Shown piece by piece: positions 25,051-34,041 of a stretch of DNA of 64,000 nt. The DNA comes from an uncultured Lachnospiraceae bacterium. Its GTDB lineage: Bacteria; Bacillota; Clostridia; Lachnospirales; Lachnospiraceae. Both the position numbers and the translations under genes were made by a program. Each line of letters starts with the position of its first letter. The first letter of the stretch is position 1. The DNA is taken from contig CAJUFL010000001.1 of NCBI GenBank assembly GCA_910585605.1, positions 62,001 to 126,000 of the forward strand. Reading direction: 5' to 3'. Under the pieces are notes generated by a model. The model did not search any database. It saw nothing but the letters and a program-made list of their open reading frames with translations, and had not been told where the DNA came from.

Positions 25051-28000
25051 TTATTTTACAGTAACCTTTATTGTCTTCATTTTACCATTTTGTGCATAGA
25101 CGTAAATTGTGCATGTTCCCTTCGCCTTTGCTTTGATTTGACCTTTCTTTGTAACGGTGGCCACCTTCTTGTTGCTGGATTCATAACAGAGTTTTCTGTG
25201 CTTTTTCAGCTTCTTTTTCTCCTTCACTTCCGAAGCCTTGATTTTAAAGGTCTTTCCTTTCTTTAAGCTTACCTTCGGCTTTTTCACTTTCACTGATTTT
25301 ACGTTTCCGTATTTTCCACCACTTGTAAATACATGGATTGTCTTGGATGCCGCAATAGTAACTTTTTTGCCATCAATCATCTTGTATGCACGCACTACAT
25401 ACTTATATGCTTTTCCTTTCTTTAATTTTTTCTGCGTATAAGTTTTTGTGTTACCGTTCTTGATGGTTTTTACCCGTTTCATCTTGTTTGCCTTACCACA
25501 CCGGGCAGCATATACTTCATAACCGTCCGCACCTTTTACCTTCTTCCATGCCAGCTTCACGCTTTTTGCTGTCACTTTCGATTGCTTTGCCTGAAGTCTG
25601 GAGAAAGTCGATCCTTTGATGTCACCCTCGGACTGCCAGTCCGCAAATGTACTGTCTTTCATTAAAAGCGTCTCCTGTGAAACACCGAGGTCTTTTTCCA
25701 GTGCAAAGATTTTTATGGCAGTCTCCTCTGAAACACCCAGTTCCTTTTCAATCGTCTGACACAATGCCTTCTGTTCATCTGTCAGATTACCTGTGTTTCC
25801 TGTATTGCCTGTATTTCCTGTAATGCCCGTCGCCGGCAGCTTGTTGATAGACTTATCTATCTCCACGCTGTCTGTCTCACTTCCGCTGGTAATGGTAATG
25901 CTTCCGCTGATTCTTCCGGCTGTAGCTTCTGTCGCATCGGTCTTTGTAAGGTTGTCTACTGTTACGGTTACTCCCGTGATTCCGGTTTCCTTGATTGCTT
26001 CTTCTACCGCATTCTGGATATCCTCTCTCGTACTGTCATTCGTTGCCGTATAGTCCGCAAGTACTTCCTCCACGACTGCTTTTGCCGCGGCTACTTTATC
26101 TGCGTCTGATACCGGCAGTTTCGCTATCGGCTTATTCAACGTTACACTGTCTGTTGCGCTTCCGCATTCGATTGCAATGCTTCCACTGATGCTTCCTGCT
26201 GCTGACGTGCTTGCTTCTGTCTTAGCAAGGCTTCCCACTGTTACGGTCACTCCACTGATTCCTGCATTCGTTAATGCTGTATCAATCTTGTTCTGGATGT
26301 CCTCTCTTTTGCTGTCATTCGTTGCCGTATAGTCCGCAAGTACTTCCTCCACGACTGCTTTTGCCGCGGCTACTTTATCTGCGTCTGATACCGGCAGTTT
26401 CGCTATCGGCTTATTCAACGTTACACTGTCTGTTGCGCTTCCGCATTCGATTGCAATGCTTCCACTGAAGCTTCCCTCTGCCGATGTGGTCGCCTCTGTC
26501 TTACTGAGAGCTCCCACGGTTACTGTCACATCACTGATTCCGGCATTGGTTAATGCTGTATCTACCACTCTCTGAATATCTTCTTTCGTGGTTTTGTTAG
26601 TTGCCACAATTCCTGCCAGTGCTTTCTCTACGACTGCTTTTGCCGCTGCTATTTTATCTGTATCCGATGTCGGCAGTTTCGCTATCGTCTTATTCACTGT
26701 TACACTGTCTTCCTCACTTCCGCATTCGATTGCAATGCTTCCACTAATGCTTCCCTCTTCACTTTCCGTTGCTTTCTCTACAGCAAGTTCTCCCACCGTT
26801 ACCTTCACATCCGTAATTCCCTCACTGCTTAATGCTGTATTGATCTTATTCTGGATATCCTCACTTGTGCTGTCATTAACTGCTATATAGTCTGCAAGCA
26901 CTTTCTCTACGACTGCCTTTGCTGCTGCTATTTTGTCTGCATCTGAATCTGTCACAGTAAGTTCTAATGCACTGCTCGTTACACTTCCTCTTTCATTGGT
27001 CACCACACACCGATACCAATATCCGTTACATTTCTTGTCAACAGTAATCGTATAAGTATCAGAAGTCGCATTTGCAATATTACTAAATCCACTTTCCTCA
27101 GTCCCATTTTTGTTGACCTGCCACTGATAAGTGAGCGGTTGCAGCACTCCTTGTGCCGTGACAGAAAATGTTGCCTGCTCCCCATTTTTTACAGATTGAT
27201 TCGTTGGCTGGGTAACTATTTCCGGACAACCATCTGTAATATAGTCAGCATAATCTCCCCATGCATTCTTGTAAGCATCAGCTTTTCCTACCGGCACAAA
27301 AATCCCTTTTGTATTGTCTGCAACAAAAGAACAGCCAGTAAAAACTTCGCTGCCGCTAAGCCCCGGCGGTATTTCCCCAAGCATTGTTACCCTTGCCAAA
27401 CTGCTACAGCCATAGAACGCAGAATCCTTTATATCGGTCACATCTTCTAATATCTCTGCTGTTCGTACCAGTTCTTTACAGGCATCCCTATTTTCTATCC
27501 AGTTACGCATCCCATCATCTGATGCAATCGTCAGTTTTCCATCAGCGTCAAGCGTCCAGCCCGCATCAACAGCTTCCGTAAGCTCTACAAGCTCTGAATT
27601 AACACAGCAGCCTAAATTCTCCCATGTAACCTCACACATATATGTACCTGCTGCCGCTTTTGTAAGAGTATTTATAGTCTGACCCGAAACAGCATCCCCC
27701 TGCGTGATTCGTACTACCTTGTATGCCTCATCTTCAACCTCTAAAAGACCCTCTCCTTCTTCTCCTACGAAAATGACAACGAACATATCCTCGGTTTCAA
27801 CAATACCCTTATATCTCCCTTCACCAAGGGGAGACATATATATCATTTCTGAAGTTTGTGCGCCAACCAGCAGAAACACTGTATCCGAATCCGGCATATC
27901 TGGCAATGTTAAATAGAACGTATCACCTGCCTGTAGCGTAAATACCGTCATACCAGATACATGTGTCATTCTATCTGCCGTTACATTCTGCTCTTCTGCC

Positions 28001-29028
28001 TCATACCACTGATAATCTGCCCCTTCTACGGGATAAGCATTGACACAAACCTGCTCCTGGGTCGGCTGTTTCATAATTCCCGCCATATTTACATAATAAT
28101 GACCCTCTTTATACGTAAAATATTGATTTTTTATTTCACTGGCAAGAATCGAGGAATAATCCACATGATCAAGGGCGCTGATACTGTCAATCTGTTTAGA
28201 TTCCCCTGAAGGTAACAGAGCCTTACAAGCAACCTTGATTTTTTTACTTATATCCGTATTCAAATCCTTCAAATGCAGAATAACATCACTGTTCACATCT
28301 ATTTGATTTCCCAAGAATTCAGGGCGGCCTGAAAGCTGAAGCACTTCAACCTCCTCACTATTACCAGAAATGCCAATTCCCCCATTACTTTTTATCGTTC
28401 CACCATAAATCTCTACTTTTATAAAAGGATTTAGCATTAATATCACTTCATATATTTGGCCATCCTTCTCTTCATTCGTGTTTTCCAAACAACCACCATA
28501 CATGATAAAATGACCATTATCTGCTGCCTGTAAAACAGTATAATCAGATATTATCCTTCCCCCTGATCCACAGTCACTTATACATAAAGTTCCATTTTCC
28601 TCTATATAAAATCCATCATCTACTTGCAAAGTGTTCCCATTCAGACATATATTCACCATCTTATCTTTCTCAGTAAGCAGTGCTTCTATCATAGTGATGT
28701 CTTCAGCCAGATAATAATTACCCTCCGGAAGAACGTAACCTTCTCCAAAAGAGGTACCTGTGCTGATTGTCAACTCTGTACCATCTATATACAGCTTGCC
28801 ATCTGCGTCTCCTGTAAGCGGAAGATAATTAAGCGGAGCATCATTCCCGCATTCCACCGACATATCGTGAAAGTGTGTGGACCGGGCACCCGCATCTCCC
28901 TCCTGTATTCCTGCTGCAAAAACAGAAACCGGCAGACAGCCTAAAATTAGCACGACAAAACATAACATAGTCCCCAACAGATACCACTGACGCTTTCTTT
29001 CCTTTTTTATCCAATATTTATCATCCAT
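25051..29028 (-). CDS. Large exported repeat protein (BspA-like LRR, Ig-like, four 93-residue repeats, basic C-terminal module)
   Basis: 1325 residues. A signal segment (about 16-39) leads into a beta-helix-like region (about 90-330). A BspA-type leucine-rich repeat unit follows (about 485-600, with DGKLTIASDDG and SAFYGCSSL). Next are an Ig-like domain (about 605-690) and four tandem repeats of about 93 residues. Each repeat has DADKxAAAKAVVEExLA, then ...GISxVTVTVG..., then GSxSGSIAIECGS. The C terminus (about 1140-1325) is a fibronectin-III-like unit plus a Lys-rich Big2-like unit, closely similar to those of the 1024- and 1404-residue proteins. Probable surface adhesin or wall-associated protein. 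The start follows AAGGAGG. It lies after the 1024-residue gene with only a hairpin between, so the two may be co-transcribed. Confidence 0.8.
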   Translation of the reverse strand: MDDKYWIKKERKRQWYLLGTMLCFVVLILGCLPVSVFAAGIQEGDAGARSTHFHDMSVECGNDAPLNYLPLTGDADGKLYIDGTELTISTGTSFGEGYVLPEGNYYLAEDITMIEALLTEKDKMVNICLNGNTLQVDDGFYIEENGTLCISDCGSGGRIISDYTVLQAADNGHFIMYGGCLENTNEEKDGQIYEVILMLNPFIKVEIYGGTIKSNGGIGISGNSEEVEVLQLSGRPEFLGNQIDVNSDVILHLKDLNTDISKKIKVACKALLPSGESKQIDSISALDHVDYSSILASEIKNQYFTYKEGHYYVNMAGIMKQPTQEQVCVNAYPVEGADYQWYEAEEQNVTADRMTHVSGMTVFTLQAGDTFYLTLPDMPDSDTVFLLVGAQTSEMIYMSPLGEGRYKGIVETEDMFVVIFVGEEGEGLLEVEDEAYKVVRITQGDAVSGQTINTLTKAAAGTYMCEVTWENLGCCVNSELVELTEAVDAGWTLDADGKLTIASDDGMRNWIENRDACKELVRTAEILEDVTDIKDSAFYGCSSLARVTMLGEIPPGLSGSEVFTGCSFVADNTKGIFVPVGKADAYKNAWGDYADYITDGCPEIVTQPTNQSVKNGEQATFSVTAQGVLQPLTYQWQVNKNGTEESGFSNIANATSDTYTITVDKKCNGYWYRCVVTNERGSVTSSALELTVTDSDADKIAAAKAVVEKVLADYIAVNDSTSEDIQNKINTALSSEGITDVKVTVGELAVEKATESEEGSISGSIAIECGSEEDSVTVNKTIAKLPTSDTDKIAAAKAVVEKALAGIVATNKTTKEDIQRVVDTALTNAGISDVTVTVGALSKTEATTSAEGSFSGSIAIECGSATDSVTLNKPIAKLPVSDADKVAAAKAVVEEVLADYTATNDSKREDIQNKIDTALTNAGISGVTVTVGSLAKTEASTSAAGSISGSIAIECGSATDSVTLNKPIAKLPVSDADKVAAAKAVVEEVLADYTATNDSTREDIQNAVEEAIKETGITGVTVTVDNLTKTDATEATAGRISGSITITSGSETDSVEIDKSINKLPATGITGNTGNTGNTGNLTDEQKALCQTIEKELGVSEETAIKIFALEKDLGVSQETLLMKDSTFADWQSEGDIKGSTFSRLQAKQSKVTAKSVKLAWKKVKGADGYEVYAARCGKANKMKRVKTIKNGNTKTYTQKKLKKGKAYKYVVRAYKMIDGKKVTIAASKTIHVFTSGGKYGNVKSVKVKKPKVSLKKGKTFKIKASEVKEKKKLKKHRKLCYESSNKKVATVTKKGQIKAKAKGTCTIYVYAQNGKMKTIKVTVK
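26033..26468 (-). repeat. Direct repeat in the 1325-residue gene (157 bp identical, period 279 bp)
   Basis: Bases 26033-26189 and 26312-26468 appear identical and are exactly 279 bases (93 codons) apart, inside two adjacent protein repeats. Neighbouring repeats are more diverged. Perfect DNA identity implies recent duplication or gene conversion. Confidence 0.85.
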
Positions 29029-29073
29029 TATTTATATACCTCCTTTTGTCCTTGATGTCTGTATATTAATGAA

Positions 29074-29103
29074 CGAAACGGATATGCAGGCATATCCGTT
29101 TCG
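29074..29103. other. Perfect 13-bp hairpin between the two repeat-protein genes
   Basis: CGAAACGGATATG and CATATCCGTTTCG flank the four-base loop CAGG. No long T run follows on either strand. It may be a weak terminator of the upstream (1024-residue) gene or an RNA stability element. Confidence 0.6.
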
Positions 29104-29150
29104 TAAACACTGTAAAGGATGCTAGCAGCATATCTTTACTTTACACATTT

Positions 29151-32100
29151 TTAAGACACCTTTACTTTTATCTTTTTGTACATACCATTTTGCCCGTAAA
29201 CCCATACAATACAGCTTCCCTTTTGTTTTCCTTTGATTACTCCTTTTTTGCTCACTGTGGCAATATTGGTATTGCTGCTCTCATAACATACTTTTCTGTG
29301 CTTCAAAAGCTTCTTTACAGAGCCCTTTTTCTTTATCTCCTTTGCCTTAATTGTGAATTTCTTTCCTTTTTTAATCTTCACATTTGTTTTATTGACTTTA
29401 ATATCTTTTAAGTTCTCTTTCTTTCCACCTTCTGTGCTCTCATGTATCGTTTTTGATATCGCAATCGTGATCTTCTTCCCGTCCACTACTTTATAAGCTT
29501 TGACCACATAACGGTATGGACTTCCCTTTTTGAGCTTCTTCTGGGTATATTTAACGGTACTATTCTTAGTAATGTTCTTTAACTCTTTGTATTTATTTTT
29601 TTTGCCACACTTGGCGCCATAAACCTGGTAACCATCTGCTCCCTTGACTTTATTCCATTTCAGGGAAACCGTGCTCTTCGTCGCTTTAACTGCCCTTGCC
29701 TGAATCTTTGAAAAAGAAGAGCCTTTGATATCACCTTCTTTTTTCTGATTTAAAATCACTTCATCTGCTAACGTCAGGACATCCAGATCAACCTTCAGCT
29801 CATCACCCAGTTTTTGTACCTTAATAGCTGTCTCCACTGATACGTTCAGCTTCTCCATAATTTCCCTGACTTGTTGCCGCTGTTCTTCGGTCAGTCCCGC
29901 AAGCGGGTCACTGACTGGTGGCGTCACAACGCCCTCACCCTGAACCAGTTTCTGATATGCAGCCTCTGCATCTGTCAGTTTTTTATAATCCTGCTCCGGC
30001 ACCAATGCTTTTTGTGTATCCGTCAGGCTGTTATAAGCACTTCTGGCTTCCTCTATTTTCTTTTTGCTGTCCGCTGTATTGGTCACCGCTCCTATCCCAT
30101 TGATCTTTGCTATGACTTCATTTGCTTTTGCCCTGTCCTTTTCCTCTTGTTTCAGACGGTCGTATTCGGCTCCTGCATCCGTCAGCTCTTTGACATCCTC
30201 AGCAGTAATCTTCTCTTTCAGCTCATCCGAAAGACTGTCATAGGCGGCTCTCGCCTCCTCAATTTTCTGCTTCCATGCTTCGCTTCCTGCCGTTTCTTTA
30301 CCGATTGCCTTAATTTTTTCGACAACGCTCTGCACTATGAGTTCTTCGTATTCTGCTTCCGCATCCGTCAGCTTTTTATAATCCTGCTCTGGCACCAGTG
30401 CTTTTTGTGCATCCGTCAGGCTGTCATAAGCACTTCTGGCTTCCTCTATTTTCTTTTTGCTGTCCGCCGTATTGGTCACTGTTCCTATACCGTTGATCTT
30501 AGCTATGACCTCATTTGCCTTTTCTTGATCTTCTTCTTCCTTCAGACGGTCATATTCTGCCTCTGCATCCGTCAGCTCTTTGACATCCTCAGCAGTAATC
30601 TTCTCTTTCAGCTCATCCGAAAGACTGTCATAGGCGGCTCTCGCCTCCTCAATTTTCTGCTTCCATGCTTCGCTTCCTGCCGTTTCTTTACCGATTGCCT
30701 TAATTTTTTCGACAACGCTCTGCACTATGAGTTCTTCGTATTCTGCTTCCGCATCCGTCAGCTTTTTATAATCCTGCTCTGGCACCAGTGCTTTTTGTGC
30801 ATCCGTCAGGCTGTCATAAGCACTTCTGGCTTCCTCTATTTTCTGCTTCCATGCATCACTTCCTGCCGTCTCTTTACCGATTGCCTTAATTTTTTCGACA
30901 ACGCTCTGTACTATGAGTTCTTCGTATTCTGCTTCCGCATCTGTCAGCTTTTTATAATCCTGCTCTGATACCAATGCTTTTTGTGCATCCGTCAGGCTGT
31001 TATAAGCACTTCTGGCTTCCTCTATTTTCTTTTTGCTGTCTGCCGTATTGGTCACTGTTCCTATACCGTTGATCTTGGTTATGACCTCTTTTGCTTTTTC
31101 TCTATTCTCTTCTTCTTCCTTCAGCCGGTCGTATTCTGCTTCCGCATCCGTCAGCTTTTTATATTCTCCTGCCGGCATCAGCGCCTTTTGTGCATCCGTC
31201 AGGCTGTCATAAGCACTTCTGGCTTCCCCAATTACCTTTTTATACTCTTCAATATCTGTCACTTCAGCAGCATCCGGGATTTTTCCCACTTTTTCCACCA
31301 CTGCATCTATTGCTGCCTGATCCTCTTCGGAAATAGGATCTCCTGCAATATAATCAGCATAGTCGCTCCATGCCGCTTTATAGGTGTTGGCTGCTCCAGC
31401 AGGTACATGAATCCCTTCCGTATTATTCACCACAAATGCACATCCGTAATCCGAGTTTCCAAAAATACTGCCACTGCTTTCCGGCGGTATACTTCCCAGC
31501 ATGGTCACTTTCTCCAGATCCTCACACAAAAATGCATGGTCTCCTATCTTAGTGACGCTTCCCGGTATCGTCACCTCTTTCATACGGCAATTATCAAATG
31601 CAGATCCTCCTATCTCTTGTACACCTTCCGGTATTGTCACTTTCTCGAGGAACTGGCAATTCATAAATGCATTTTCCCCAATGTAAGTCACACCTTCCGG
31701 TATCATCACCTCTGAAAGATCAGTATTACAGAAAGTCTCGCTACCTATACTGGTAATGTTCTTTGGTATGTTTATCTCCGTGATTGCGGTGTTTTTAAAA
31801 GCACCATTTCCAATCTCCGTTACGCTGTCTGGTATTATTATGCTCTGAAGAGCTCTACATTCGTCAAATGCAGCCATCTCTATTATTTCTAAACTATCCG
31901 GCAGCGCCACCTCCAAAAGATTAGTGCACCAGGTAAATGCACTGGCCCATATCATTGTCACTCCGTCTTCTATTACTACTTTTTTTACTTTATCCCGCTC
32001 TTCTTGTTTATTACTATTTTTTAATATATACTCGTACCAGCCGCTCATACCCGTATCTGTTTCTATCGTCAATGTTCCGTCATCAGCAAGCACCCAACCA

Positions 32101-32225
32101 TCGCCGCTTGCTGCCTCTGCATTTGCCTCTATCGGCACTGCCACCATTCCCACCAGCAATATCAGCGAGAGCATCACTGCCAGCGACTTGTGTAATAAAT
32201 TTTTCTTCCATTTTTTCATCATCAT
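29151..32225 (-). CDS. Exported BspA-type LRR protein with helical tandem repeats and basic C-terminal module
   Basis: 1024 residues; signal peptide about 8-38. The N-terminal part (about 75-300) contains at least six BspA/LRR_5 repeats of the form IPDSVTEIGNGAFKNT. This is followed by about ten helical repeats of about 60 residues built on KIEEARSAYDSLTDAQKALV and DYKKLTDAEAEYEEL (about 315-780), likely an extended rod. The C-terminal fibronectin-III-like plus Lys-rich Big2-like module (about 835-1024) matches those of the other two large proteins. A GAGGAGG site precedes three consecutive ATGs. Probable surface or wall-associated protein; ligand unknown. Confidence 0.82.
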   Translation of the reverse strand: MMMKKWKKNLLHKSLAVMLSLILLVGMVAVPIEANAEAASGDGWVLADDGTLTIETDTGMSGWYEYILKNSNKQEERDKVKKVVIEDGVTMIWASAFTWCTNLLEVALPDSLEIIEMAAFDECRALQSIIIPDSVTEIGNGAFKNTAITEINIPKNITSIGSETFCNTDLSEVMIPEGVTYIGENAFMNCQFLEKVTIPEGVQEIGGSAFDNCRMKEVTIPGSVTKIGDHAFLCEDLEKVTMLGSIPPESSGSIFGNSDYGCAFVVNNTEGIHVPAGAANTYKAAWSDYADYIAGDPISEEDQAAIDAVVEKVGKIPDAAEVTDIEEYKKVIGEARSAYDSLTDAQKALMPAGEYKKLTDAEAEYDRLKEEEENREKAKEVITKINGIGTVTNTADSKKKIEEARSAYNSLTDAQKALVSEQDYKKLTDAEAEYEELIVQSVVEKIKAIGKETAGSDAWKQKIEEARSAYDSLTDAQKALVPEQDYKKLTDAEAEYEELIVQSVVEKIKAIGKETAGSEAWKQKIEEARAAYDSLSDELKEKITAEDVKELTDAEAEYDRLKEEEDQEKANEVIAKINGIGTVTNTADSKKKIEEARSAYDSLTDAQKALVPEQDYKKLTDAEAEYEELIVQSVVEKIKAIGKETAGSEAWKQKIEEARAAYDSLSDELKEKITAEDVKELTDAGAEYDRLKQEEKDRAKANEVIAKINGIGAVTNTADSKKKIEEARSAYNSLTDTQKALVPEQDYKKLTDAEAAYQKLVQGEGVVTPPVSDPLAGLTEEQRQQVREIMEKLNVSVETAIKVQKLGDELKVDLDVLTLADEVILNQKKEGDIKGSSFSKIQARAVKATKSTVSLKWNKVKGADGYQVYGAKCGKKNKYKELKNITKNSTVKYTQKKLKKGSPYRYVVKAYKVVDGKKITIAISKTIHESTEGGKKENLKDIKVNKTNVKIKKGKKFTIKAKEIKKKGSVKKLLKHRKVCYESSNTNIATVSKKGVIKGKQKGSCIVWVYGQNGMYKKIKVKVS
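30181..30844 (-). repeat. Direct repeat in the 1024-residue gene (274 bp identical, period 390 bp)
   Basis: Bases 30181-30454 and 30571-30844 read the same throughout, 390 bases (130 codons) apart. Shorter near-identical copies flank them. Such long perfect repeats allow expansion or contraction of the rod by recombination. Confidence 0.88.
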
Positions 32226-32392
32226 TTCCTCCTCGATTATTTTATAACCAATTTTGCCTTATTTATTTTTATGTACATATAATATCATTCATTATTTTAC
32301 ATATCCATAATGCCGGAACCATCTGCACTTTTTTCGGTATGATTTGCATATTGGCTACATTTTCCTGTAATTTTTGCAACGACATGATACAA

Positions 32393-33619
32393 TTACAAAA
32401 TGTTCCCTTCCACATCAATCCGGTAAGCATTCAGCTCCCTGTTCATCCCTGAAATATTCTGGAGTGTTTCCTCTGTGGAATCCTCAATATTTTTCATATC
32501 TGTATTCATTGATAACAGTATCTCCGATACATGAACGATTTCTGTGCTTGTTTCTTCGGATGCTGCACTAACAGACTGCATGACGTCATTGATACTCTTC
32601 AGGGATTCTTCATACTGTTGTGTTATTTTCTGCAACTGCTCCATGGATTCCCGGATATCATCTGATTTTCCCATAAAACTGTTGGAAGCATTACTGAATC
32701 GTTCATAATCCCCGGAAATCTCATTGTGCAAAAAGGAAAGCATCTGCTCTGCCAGCATGTCTAATCCTTCCACTGCCTCCACTACATCATTACTCATGGT
32801 CTGAATCTCATTTGCCGCTTCGCTGGTATTGTGGGCCAATGTTTCGATTTCTTTTGCTACAACCTCAAAGCCCCGCCCCGCTTCTCCTGCTCTTGCTGTC
32901 TCAACGGAAGCGTTCAGCGCCAATAGATTCGTCTGGGAAGAAATACTTAAAATAGAGTCTGACAGCTCTTTTATCCTAAGAACTACTTCTGCTCTCTCCT
33001 TTTCCCTGTGCATACCTGCGGACATATTCTCCACGTTTTCTCCTATCTTTTCTGTTGAGCTTTTTGCCATTTCATTCAGCTCCTTCGAAGAAACATGAAT
33101 CTCCTTTAAATAATTGGTATTTTGTACAACAATATCTACAATACGCTGAATATCCTTATATACAAAGCCCACCCGTTCCCTGGCAGTTTCGGCAGATGCC
33201 GCTATCTCCTCCAAGGATGCCACCATAGATTGTATGGTATCATTGATATTGGTAATCTGGGAAACCGAACCGGATACATGCGTATTGATACTCTCCATTT
33301 TGAATTCAATACTGTCTGTTCCACCCTTTATCTGCCGGACAGTGTTTGCAGTTTTTTGCAGAAGCTGGTTTAAACTTTTTCCAATCACTTCCAATTTATC
33401 CCCGGAAGTAGTATCCAACACCTTTGTCAAATCTCCATCGCTTGAAGCCACCTCAAGAATCTTGTCATTTACCTTTAAGAAATTGCGTTTTATTCTGACA
33501 AATACAATCACTGCTGCGATAACTGCAAAGAGAATGCCGATGGCCACTGAAAGTAAAATATTGCGTATCAACTGATTTAAGGAAGTCTGTATCGAGGATG
33601 CCTCATAATCCACTGCCAC
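32393..33619 (-). CDS. Methyl-accepting chemotaxis protein, N-terminally truncated
   Basis: 408 residues from a GTG. One transmembrane helix (about 18-45) is followed by a HAMP region (about 46-95) and a methyl-accepting signalling domain. Its hairpin tip reads ISSQTNLLALNASVETARAGEAGRGF, split here as ISSQTNLLALNASVE and TARAGEAGRGFEVVA. Before the transmembrane helix only the last strand of a Cache-type sensor domain remains (GKILGIVAVDYEASS). The first transmembrane helix and most of the sensor are missing. The frame is open only a short way into the upstream response-regulator gene and has no proper start. It is therefore a deletion-fusion remnant, translated at best by coupling. Confidence 0.8.
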   Translation of the reverse strand: MAVDYEASSIQTSLNQLIRNILLSVAIGILFAVIAAVIVFVRIKRNFLKVNDKILEVASSDGDLTKVLDTTSGDKLEVIGKSLNQLLQKTANTVRQIKGGTDSIEFKMESINTHVSGSVSQITNINDTIQSMVASLEEIAASAETARERVGFVYKDIQRIVDIVVQNTNYLKEIHVSSKELNEMAKSSTEKIGENVENMSAGMHREKERAEVVLRIKELSDSILSISSQTNLLALNASVETARAGEAGRGFEVVAKEIETLAHNTSEAANEIQTMSNDVVEAVEGLDMLAEQMLSFLHNEISGDYERFSNASNSFMGKSDDIRESMEQLQKITQQYEESLKSINDVMQSVSAASEETSTEIVHVSEILLSMNTDMKNIEDSTEETLQNISGMNRELNAYRIDVEGNIL

Positions 33620-34041
33620 AATCCCCAGTATTTTTCCTGTTCCCTTTCTGTCTCTTTCGTGAACCGCTCCAGAAGGGAAAATAATCTGTCCATCTGCACC
33701 GGCTTACACAAATACTGAAATGCCTCCACTTCAAAAACTTCCAACGCATGCTCTTTAGACGTCGTTAAAAAGATGAGTTTTGCCCTGCTTCCCATGTCAC
33801 GAAGCTGTCTCGCTGCTTCCATCCCTGAAGGATGATTTTCTCCCGGCATATAAATATCCATAAAAATCAAATCCGGTGAATACTCCCGTTCCCTGACCAT
33901 ATAGAGCAGCTCATCTGCACTTTCAAAGCGCTCTATCATAAAATCTGTATCCGCATGTTTTTGCTCATAGTCACTCAATATTTTTTCTGTTTTATTAAGC
34001 TCTGCTGTCTCATCATCACAAAGTGCTATCCAAACTGTCAT
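33577..34041 (-). CDS. AgrA-like response regulator, receiver only (DNA-binding domain lost)
   Basis: 154 residues. The receiver domain is complete: acidic pocket D9-D10, phospho-acceptor D62 in LIFMDIYMPG, T93/T94, and K113 in CKPV. In AgrA/VirR-type regulators a LytTR DNA-binding domain should follow at about residue 135. Here the frame instead runs into chemoreceptor DNA read in the wrong frame (WGLWQWIMRHPRYRLP) and stops. The 43-base overlap with the chemoreceptor frame marks the junction, near 33620-33655. It overlaps the histidine kinase gene by 26 bases and was presumably part of a two-gene sensory operon. Confidence 0.85.
   Translation of the reverse strand: MTVWIALCDDETAELNKTEKILSDYEQKHADTDFMIERFESADELLYMVREREYSPDLIFMDIYMPGENHPSGMEAARQLRDMGSRAKLIFLTTSKEHALEVFEVEAFQYLCKPVQMDRLFSLLERFTKETEREQEKYWGLWQWIMRHPRYRLP

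Noticed and set aside
26033..26468. CRISPR-like array from regular repeats
   Set aside because: The repeat unit is 279 bp, lies in frame within a coding gene and lacks short repeat/spacer structure. No cas genes are present.
29871..31715. Long open frames on the plus strand (365 and 244 codons) rich in Cys, Phe and Ile
   Set aside because: They are antisense to the tandem repeats of the 1024-residue protein; the repeated DNA keeps the opposite frame open. No ribosome site and no plausible protein composition.
33619..33720. A longer chemoreceptor reading further into the response-regulator gene
   Set aside because: The frame is open to about 33703 but offers no ATG/GTG/TTG with a ribosome site, and most of that stretch reads as a genuine receiver domain in the other frame.
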